Below are positions 58,520 to 64,000 of a stretch of DNA of 64,000 nt, piece after piece (position 1 is the stretch's first letter; the number at the start of each line of letters is the position of its first letter). Made by a program: the position numbers and the translations under genes. The notes below the pieces were generated by a model. The model was not told the DNA's origin, ran no database searches, and saw nothing but the letters and a program-made list of their open reading frames with translations. Source of the DNA: Aquibium microcysteis (lineage in GTDB: Bacteria > Pseudomonadota > Alphaproteobacteria > Rhizobiales > Rhizobiaceae); NCBI RefSeq assembly GCF_014495845.1, contig NZ_CP061080.1:3896001-3960000 (forward strand), read 5' to 3'.

Positions 58520-58592
58520 TCATCCACTGTTAGATGACAGGTTAACTCCCGACAAGCAATACCTTCGTCGGTCGACACGCCCGGAGCCCCTC

Positions 58593-59714
58593 GTGATCAA
58601 GCGTTTCCTCATCGCCATCGTACTGCTCGCCATCGTGGTGGGCGGGGTCGTCGGCTTCAATCTCTTCCGGGACAACGCGATCAACCAGTTCTTCGCCAAC
58701 ATGCCGGTGGCGCCGTCACCGGTCTCCACCGTCGAGGTGGCACCGATCACGTGGACGCCGGGCATCCAGGCGATCGGAACGGTCGGCGCCTCGCGCGGCG
58801 TCGACCTGACGGTCGAGACCACCGGCATCGCGAAGGCGATCCGCTTCGAGGCCAACCAGCGTGTCGAGGAAGGCGAACTGCTCGTCCAGCTCGACGACAC
58901 GCAGCAGCAGGCCGAACTCCAGGCGCAGCGCGCCCAGGCCGCTCTCGACGTTCAGAACCTGACCCGCGCTCAGGAACTGCAGAAGCGCGGGGTCGGCTCC
59001 GAGACGACCGTGGAACAGGCCCAGGCGTCGGCGACGGCCTCTGCCGCGCAGGTGGAGAAGCTGGAAGCCGTGCTCGAACAGAAGCGGCTGGTCGCACCCT
59101 TCGCCGGAACGCTCGGCATTCCCCGGATCGACGTCGGACAGTACCTGGCGCCTGGCACCACCGTGGCCACGTTGCAGAACCTCGACGTCCTGCGCGCCGA
59201 CTTTTCCATCCCCGAACAGAGCCTGGCGCTGGTCGGCATCGGCCAGCCGGTCCGCTTCGGCGTCACCGACGTCGACATGCCCTTCACCGGGGAGATCGTC
59301 GGCATCGAGCCGAAAGTCGACCCCGCCACCCGCCTCGTCCTGATCCGGGCGGAAATCTCCAATCCCGAAGGGAAACTCTCTCCCGGACAGTTCATCCAGG
59401 TGCGCATCCAGCTGCCGGAGGAGAGCGACGTCATCGCTGTCCCGCAGACCGCGATCGTGACCAGCCTCTACGGCGACTATGCCTACGTGGTCCGTCCGGC
59501 CGAGGGTGAGGGCGCCGAGGGTCTCGTCGCCCGGCAGGTCTTCGTCAAGACGGGCAGGCGGTCCGACGACCGCGTCGAGATCACCAGCGGACTTGACGCA
59601 GGCGACGTCGTCGTCACTGCCGGTCAGAACCGGCTCAGCAACGGAGCGCCGGTCGTCGTCGACAACACCGTCCAGCCGCAGGCGGTGGCCGCGGGAGCGG
59701 CGGTGTCGAAATGA
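58593..59714 (+). CDS. RND efflux periplasmic adaptor (membrane fusion protein)
   Basis: A 373-residue adaptor. An N-terminal membrane helix (FLIAIVLLAIVVGGVVGF) is followed by the barrel-sandwich lipoyl-like hybrid (FEANQRVEEGELLVQLDDTQQQAEL), an alpha-hairpin (NLTRAQELQKRGVGSETTVEQA) and beta-barrel domains. It joins the RND pump to an outer-membrane channel, which is not encoded here. A GTG start at 58593 with GGAG was chosen because no ATG lies at the helix start. Overlaps the pump gene (ATGA). Confidence 0.93.
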   Translation: MIKRFLIAIVLLAIVVGGVVGFNLFRDNAINQFFANMPVAPSPVSTVEVAPITWTPGIQAIGTVGASRGVDLTVETTGIAKAIRFEANQRVEEGELLVQLDDTQQQAELQAQRAQAALDVQNLTRAQELQKRGVGSETTVEQAQASATASAAQVEKLEAVLEQKRLVAPFAGTLGIPRIDVGQYLAPGTTVATLQNLDVLRADFSIPEQSLALVGIGQPVRFGVTDVDMPFTGEIVGIEPKVDPATRLVLIRAEISNPEGKLSPGQFIQVRIQLPEESDVIAVPQTAIVTSLYGDYAYVVRPAEGEGAEGLVARQVFVKTGRRSDDRVEITSGLDAGDVVVTAGQNRLSNGAPVVVDNTVQPQAVAAGAAVSK

Positions 59715-62700
59715 GCTTCTCCAACATCTTCATCCGCCGGCCCGTCCTGTCGACGGTCCTCGCCTTCCTGATCCTGCTCCTCGGTCTCCAGGGCATCACC
59801 GGCCTGTCGGTCCGCCAGTATCCGAAGGTCGAGGAGACGGTCATCACCGTCACCACGACCTATCCGGGCGCCAGTGCGGATCTGATCCAGGGCTTCATCA
59901 CAGCCCCGATCGCCGCATCGGTCTCGACGACCGAAAACATCGACTACGTCACGTCGCAGAGCAGGCCGTCCGCCTCGGTCGTCACCGTCCAGATGCAGCT
60001 CGGCGCCGACCCCGACGCCGCGCTGACGGAAGTGATCGCCAAGGTCAACCAGGTGCGCGGACAGCTGCCCTCCGATGCCGACGATCCCGTCATCGTCAAG
60101 GGTACGGGTCAGCAGTTCGCCATCATGTATCTGGCGTTGCAGAACCCCAACATGACGGCCGAGCAGCTGACCGAATACATCAAGCGCGTCATCCGTCCCC
60201 GCATGTCCACCATCGAAGGCGTCGCCGAGGTGCAGGTGCTCGGCGCGAAGGAATACTCGATGCGGGTCTGGGTCGATCCCGTGAAGCTCGCTTCGCGCGG
60301 GCTGACGGCGTCCGAGGTGCTGGCCGCCATCCGCGCTTCGAATTTCCTCTCGGCCCCGGGCAAGACCAAGAACACCTTCGTGGCCAATTCGATCACCGTG
60401 AGGTCCACGCTTCAGGACCCCGCCGCCTTCAGCCGGTTGCCGCTCAAGTCGGACGAGGATGGCATCGTGCGCCTCGCCGACGTTGCATCCGTCGAGCTGG
60501 CGGCGGAGAGCGAAGACACGGTCGTCCGTTTCAACGGCCAGGAAGGCACCTTCGTCGGCATCTTCCCGACTCCGTCCGCCAATCCCCTCGACACCTCCGC
60601 GGGCGTCATCGCCGAGCTTCCGGACATTCGCGCCAGCCTGCCCGACGGGATGTCCATCGAGCTGGTCTACGACTCGACCGAAACCATCAGCGCCTCGATC
60701 GAGGAGGTCTTCAAGACCATCGCGGAGGCGGTGGCGATCGTCATCGTCGTCATCCTGCTCTTCCTCGGCTCGTTCCGCTCGGTGCTCATGCCGGTCGTGA
60801 CGATCCCGCTGTCGCTCATCGGCGTCTGCTTCCTCCTCTACATGATGGGCTACTCCATCAATCTGCTCTCCCTTCTGGCGATGGTGCTTGCGATCGGCCT
60901 CGTGGTGGACGACGCGATCGTGGTGGTCGAGAACATCCACCGTCACATCGAGGAAGGCCTGTCGCCGCTCCAGGCGGCCTACAAGGGCATGGCGGAGATC
61001 ACCTCCTCGGTCGTCGCCATGACGATCACGCTCGCCGCCGTCTTCGCGCCGCTGATGTTCATCGGCGGCCTCACGGGCTCGCTGTTCCGCGAATTCGCCT
61101 TCACGCTCGCCGGAGCGGTGATCATCTCGGGTGTCGTCGCCCTCACGATCACGCCTATGATGTCGGCCCGCATTCTCAAGGCCGGCAACCACAGCCGCTT
61201 TCAGAAGGCGATCGACCGCTTCTTCGATCGTTTCGCCAATGGCTACGAGCGATGGGTAGCCGGCTCGCTCAAGTACCGGCCGGTCACGCTGCTGGTGGTC
61301 GTGTCGCTGGTCGCCGTCTCGGGCTTCATGTTCCTGAAGACCACGACGGAACTGGCACCCGAGGAAGACTCCGGTGCCCTGTTCGCGCTCGTCACCGCAC
61401 CGCGCTACGCCACGACGGAGTACACGCAGCTCTACATCGACCAGATCCGCGGGCTCACCAGCGACATTCCGGAGGTGGCCGCGAACTTCTCCATCGCCGG
61501 AGCCGGCGGGCAGACGAACTCGGCCTTCGCCGTATGGGCACTGAAGGACTGGTCCGAACGGGAGAGATCGCAGAAGGAGGTTCAGACCGACCTCCAGGCG
61601 CGGCTGTCCAAGGTCGCCGGCGTCCAGGCCCTGGTGTTCGCCCCGCCGTCATTGCCGGGAACCGGCGGCGGTCTGCCGATCTCGATCGTCATCCGCTCGA
61701 CCGGCGACGCCTCGCGCGTGTACGAAGTCGCCGAGCAGATCCGCCTCGAGGCGCAGAAGTCCGGACGCTTCATCGTCGTCCAGAACTCGCTCGCCTTCGA
61801 CGCGCCGCAGGTCACGGTCACCATCGACCGCGACCGCGCCGCGGCGCTCTCCCTGCCGATCAGCGACATCGGCACGACGCTGGCGCTGCTCGTCGGCGGC
61901 GGCTCCGTCGCCCAGTTCGACCGGGACTCCAACAGCTACGACATCATCATGCAGGTGCCGGAAGCGTTCCGGAACAATCCCGAGCGTCTGGGCGAGTTTT
62001 TCATCCGCTCGGTCTCGGGCGAGATGGTGCCGCTGTCGGCCGTTGTCTCGGTCTCGACCAACGCCTCGCCGGCCTCGATCGAGCAGTTCAACCAGCTCAA
62101 CGCCGCGACCATCTCCGCCCTGCCGCTGCCGACCGTCTCCAGCGGCGACGGCCTCGCCACCATCGAGAACATCGCCCGGCCGCTGCTGCCGGACGGCTTC
62201 TTCATCGACTATTCGGGTCAGTCCCGACTGGAGAGCCAGCAGGGCAACACGATCGCCATCGCCTTCGCCCTCGCCGTCGTGGTCATCTATCTGGTGCTCG
62301 CGGCGCAGTTCGAAAGCTTCCGCGACCCGCTGATCATCCTGATGTCGGTGCCGCTCTCGATCTTCGGCGCCATCCTGCCGCTCAATCTGGGCATCGGAAC
62401 GCTGAACATCTACACCCAGGTTGGACTGATCACGCTGGTCGGCCTCATCACCAAACACGGCATCCTGCTGGTCGAGTTCGCCAACCAGCAGCGCCACGCG
62501 CACGGCTATGACCGGCATGCAGCCATCATCGCCTCGGCCAAGGTACGCCTGCGCCCGATCCTGATGACCACCGCGGCCATGGCGCTGGGCGTGGTCCCGC
62601 TCATCCTCGCCTCGGGCGCCGGTGCCGCGGCGCGCTCCGCCATGGGCATCGTCATCTTCGCCGGCCTGATGGTCGGCACCATGTTCACGCTGTTCGTGGT

Positions 62701-62791
62701 GCCGATGTTCTACACTTTCCTCGCCGCCCGCGATCTGCCCGCGGAGCCGGAAAGCCCGAATTTCGGAAAGGCGGCGGCGCCCGCGGAATAG
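59711..62791 (+). CDS. RND-family efflux permease (HAE1-like)
   Basis: A 1026-residue RND transporter with 12 helices and two large periplasmic loops. The proton-relay region is LLAMVLAIGLVVDDAIVVVENIHRHIEEG in helix 4. The docking and pore sequences are complete, so it is a full-length pump. Likely substrates are drugs or detergents, but specificity cannot be told. Translationally coupled to the adaptor. A terminator follows. Confidence 0.95.
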   Translation: MSFSNIFIRRPVLSTVLAFLILLLGLQGITGLSVRQYPKVEETVITVTTTYPGASADLIQGFITAPIAASVSTTENIDYVTSQSRPSASVVTVQMQLGADPDAALTEVIAKVNQVRGQLPSDADDPVIVKGTGQQFAIMYLALQNPNMTAEQLTEYIKRVIRPRMSTIEGVAEVQVLGAKEYSMRVWVDPVKLASRGLTASEVLAAIRASNFLSAPGKTKNTFVANSITVRSTLQDPAAFSRLPLKSDEDGIVRLADVASVELAAESEDTVVRFNGQEGTFVGIFPTPSANPLDTSAGVIAELPDIRASLPDGMSIELVYDSTETISASIEEVFKTIAEAVAIVIVVILLFLGSFRSVLMPVVTIPLSLIGVCFLLYMMGYSINLLSLLAMVLAIGLVVDDAIVVVENIHRHIEEGLSPLQAAYKGMAEITSSVVAMTITLAAVFAPLMFIGGLTGSLFREFAFTLAGAVIISGVVALTITPMMSARILKAGNHSRFQKAIDRFFDRFANGYERWVAGSLKYRPVTLLVVVSLVAVSGFMFLKTTTELAPEEDSGALFALVTAPRYATTEYTQLYIDQIRGLTSDIPEVAANFSIAGAGGQTNSAFAVWALKDWSERERSQKEVQTDLQARLSKVAGVQALVFAPPSLPGTGGGLPISIVIRSTGDASRVYEVAEQIRLEAQKSGRFIVVQNSLAFDAPQVTVTIDRDRAAALSLPISDIGTTLALLVGGGSVAQFDRDSNSYDIIMQVPEAFRNNPERLGEFFIRSVSGEMVPLSAVVSVSTNASPASIEQFNQLNAATISALPLPTVSSGDGLATIENIARPLLPDGFFIDYSGQSRLESQQGNTIAIAFALAVVVIYLVLAAQFESFRDPLIILMSVPLSIFGAILPLNLGIGTLNIYTQVGLITLVGLITKHGILLVEFANQQRHAHGYDRHAAIIASAKVRLRPILMTTAAMALGVVPLILASGAGAAARSAMGIVIFAGLMVGTMFTLFVVPMFYTFLAARDLPAEPESPNFGKAAAPAE

Positions 62792-62818
62792 AAGCGGACC
62801 GCTTCGCCCATCCTCCTG

Positions 62819-62842
62819 AAACCGCCTTCGGGGCGGTTTTTC
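62819..62842 (+). terminator. Intrinsic terminator of the RND operon
   Basis: AACCGCC (62820-62826), loop TTCGG, GGCGGTT (62832-62838) followed by TTTTCTTT. Located 29 bp after the pump stop codon. Confidence 0.9.
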
Positions 62843-63555
62843 TTTGATCTCCAGTCGAAGTCAGGGAGGAGGGCATCGCCTCGGCAGCCGTCGCCACCCT
62901 GTTTTCCTCGGGGACACCTCGCTCCGGCAGACGCCCTTCCCGGCTGAGGTTGCGGAAATCGTGATGATGGCCTTCGCGGTCGGCCGGGAGAACACGAGGT
63001 CGCCCGCGTACCGGGCATGGACATGCAGCAGACGTTGCCTTGGTCCCGGCCCCAACGCACTGGGATAAGAGTGACGCACTATGGCGGTCAGGGACGCCGA
63101 AGGGTTCGGCGCGGCCGGCATCTTCGTCGGCCGTCCCGGCGTCCGGCAGGTCGTCCCGCCGGACACTTTCGTCCGACGCCACTTCGACGTCCTCCCGCAT
63201 CCTCACCGACGCCCGCAGGCTGACGCGAGGCCCGCCGCGGCCGCGTCGCGCACGTCGCCCCCGCCCAGTCCCCCCGCTCTCGAGAACGCCGATGCGAGGA
63301 ACGGCGTCCTCCGCTTGCCCGGGGCGCCGGTCGGAGGCGCGGTGTCCGGCCGGATGAAGACACACCGGACCACCGCGAGGCCGTCGTACGCGACGGCTCG
63401 GACGGCCGACGGCTGACCGGTTCGACGGCGCGGAGCAGATCGCGCCACCCCGCCCCGGATCCGCTCGATAGCCGCGTGCGGGGTCGGGGGCACCTGCGTC
63501 TCCGGCGGCGGCTGGATGGCGCGGCACGCCACCGGCCTGGCAACGGGCGCACGCA
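62843..63555. other. About 0.7 kb of apparently non-coding convergent spacer
   Basis: Between the terminators of the RND operon and ftsH. Open frames on both strands are rich in Arg/Pro/Gly and have no recognisable domain, signal peptide or ribosome-binding site, so I call none a gene. No tRNA, known repeat or riboswitch was seen. It could be an eroded gene or a spacer. Confidence 0.5.
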
Positions 63556-63557
63556 CG

Positions 63558-63588
63558 AAAAAAGGCCGGGAGCATGTCCCGGCCTTTT
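63558..63588. terminator. Bidirectional terminator at the end of ftsH
   Basis: AAAAGGCCGGGA (63560-63571) and TCCCGGCCTTTT (63577-63588) form a perfect stem around GCATG, with an A-run on one side and T-run on the other. It lies 24 bp after the ftsH stop and would also stop transcription from the left. Confidence 0.9.
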
Positions 63589-63611
63589 CAGTGCATCGGA
63601 TCTTCGAAGGC

Positions 63612-64000
63612 TCAGCCTTGCGGCTGCGGCTCCAGCGGCGCGTCGGGCTCTTCCCCGCCCTTCGGCTTGCCGCGCGTGGTGCCGGCCTTGGGCACCGCGG
63701 AGCCGCGCGAGGGCGGATTGTCGTCGCCGGTGTCGCGCGTCGGCTTGGTGCCGGCGAGCAGTTGACGGATTTCCTCGCCCGACAGCGTCTCGTACTCGAG
63801 CAGGCCCTCGGCGATCGCGATCCATTCCTTGTTGTATTCGGTCAGGATGCGGGTCGCCTCGACATAGGCCTCGTCGATCAGGCGGCGCACTTCCGCGTCG
63901 ATGATCTGCGCCGTCTCTTCCGACACGTTCTGCGTGCGCGCCACCGAATGGCCGAGGAAAACCTCCTCCTGATTCTCGCCGTAGGCCACGTGGCCGAGCT
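63612..64000 (-). CDS. ftsH: ATP-dependent zinc metalloprotease FtsH, C-terminal part
   Basis: Partial gene; the N-terminal membrane and AAA domains are beyond the window. The visible 130 residues start with [20 protein letters not shown], then [39 protein letters not shown]: the C-terminal part of the M41 protease domain. A Pro/Gly-rich tail of about 40 residues follows, typical of this order. It degrades membrane and soluble proteins, including sigma-32 in other bacteria; rpoH is also in this window but 24 kb away. Confidence 0.95.
   Translation of the reverse strand, partial: LGHVAYGENQEEVFLGHSVARTQNVSEETAQIIDAEVRRLIDEAYVEATRILTEYNKEWIAIAEGLLEYETLSGEEIRQLLAGTKPTRDTGDDNPPSRGSAVPKAGTTRGKPKGGEEPDAPLEPQPQG

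Noticed and set aside
63081..63416. Open frame of about 111 codons in the convergent spacer
   Set aside because: Pro/Arg/Ala-rich, no start signals, no family resemblance; most likely random GC-rich sequence.

Overview
The window is chromosomal DNA, about two-thirds G+C by eye, from an alphaproteobacterium that looks like a member of the Hyphomicrobiales (Rhizobiales). The evidence is gene content: GapR (DUF2312), a ZapA/DUF4164 pair, DUF1192, DUF1127 and DUF1244 proteins, two YdcH-type (DUF465) small proteins beside purEK, a CarD regulator, RpoH, the phaA-phaB/phaR locus and a zinc-free L36. A genus cannot be named from sequence reading alone. I saw no rRNA, tRNA, prophage, insertion sequence or CRISPR array. 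It is mostly housekeeping chromosome with a few accessory islands.

Layout. 0-3.8 kb: end of a RutA-like pyrimidine monooxygenase gene, two amidase-signature hydrolases and RutE, probably one uracil/pyrimidine catabolic operon. 3.9-5.0 kb (minus): GapR, ZapA, DUF4164. 5.3-13.8 kb: a central-carbon block, tkt-gap-(K+/H+ antiporter)-pgk-class I fba, with a short dispersed palindromic repeat after gap and a perfect operator-like palindrome before fba. 13.9-22.3 kb: SGNH hydrolase, PrpE, an SDR, a DUF1127 protein, a VOC protein with a WYL-domain regulator, a quinone oxidoreductase, an MFS transporter and an ArsR regulator. 22.4-25.8 kb: two DUF465 proteins, purE-purK, an MNT/HEPN toxin-antitoxin pair, rpmJ. 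25.9-33.5 kb: TPR protein, alpha/beta hydrolase, pyruvate kinase with a DUF1036 protein, N-formylglutamate amidohydrolase, DUF1244, an ABC-F protein and thiamine pyrophosphokinase.

33.6-37.1 kb: a TPP riboswitch followed by a Shine-Dalgarno-sequestering hairpin controls thiBPQ (thiamine uptake). The adjacent, divergent thiamine pyrophosphokinase would convert the imported vitamin to cofactor. 37.3-44.5 kb: M48 lipoprotein protease, RpoH, an acyl-CoA dehydrogenase, DUF423, ClpS, a second copy of the palindromic repeat, CarD, ferredoxin FdxA and an S4 RNA-binding protein. 44.5-47.9 kb: a 1130-residue SUV3-like helicase whose upstream region carries eight GANTC sites. 48.3-51.2 kb: phaA-phaB with divergent phaR (polyhydroxyalkanoate synthesis). 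51.3-57.8 kb: gamma-glutamyltransferase, L32, MtgA, a farnesyl-diphosphate synthase-type enzyme, a lytic transglycosylase and IspG. 57.9-62.8 kb: TetR regulator divergent from an RND efflux pair, with the operator between the -35 and -10 boxes. The window ends in the 3' part of ftsH (minus).

The most interesting points for follow-up are the paired CTCCTGAC(A/G)-N6-(T/C)GTCAGGAG operators linking the WYL regulator to a DUF1127 gene, the MNT/HEPN module, the amidase-containing rut-like operon, the two-copy palindromic repeat and the GANTC cluster. No wholly new multi-gene system could be demonstrated from the sequence alone.
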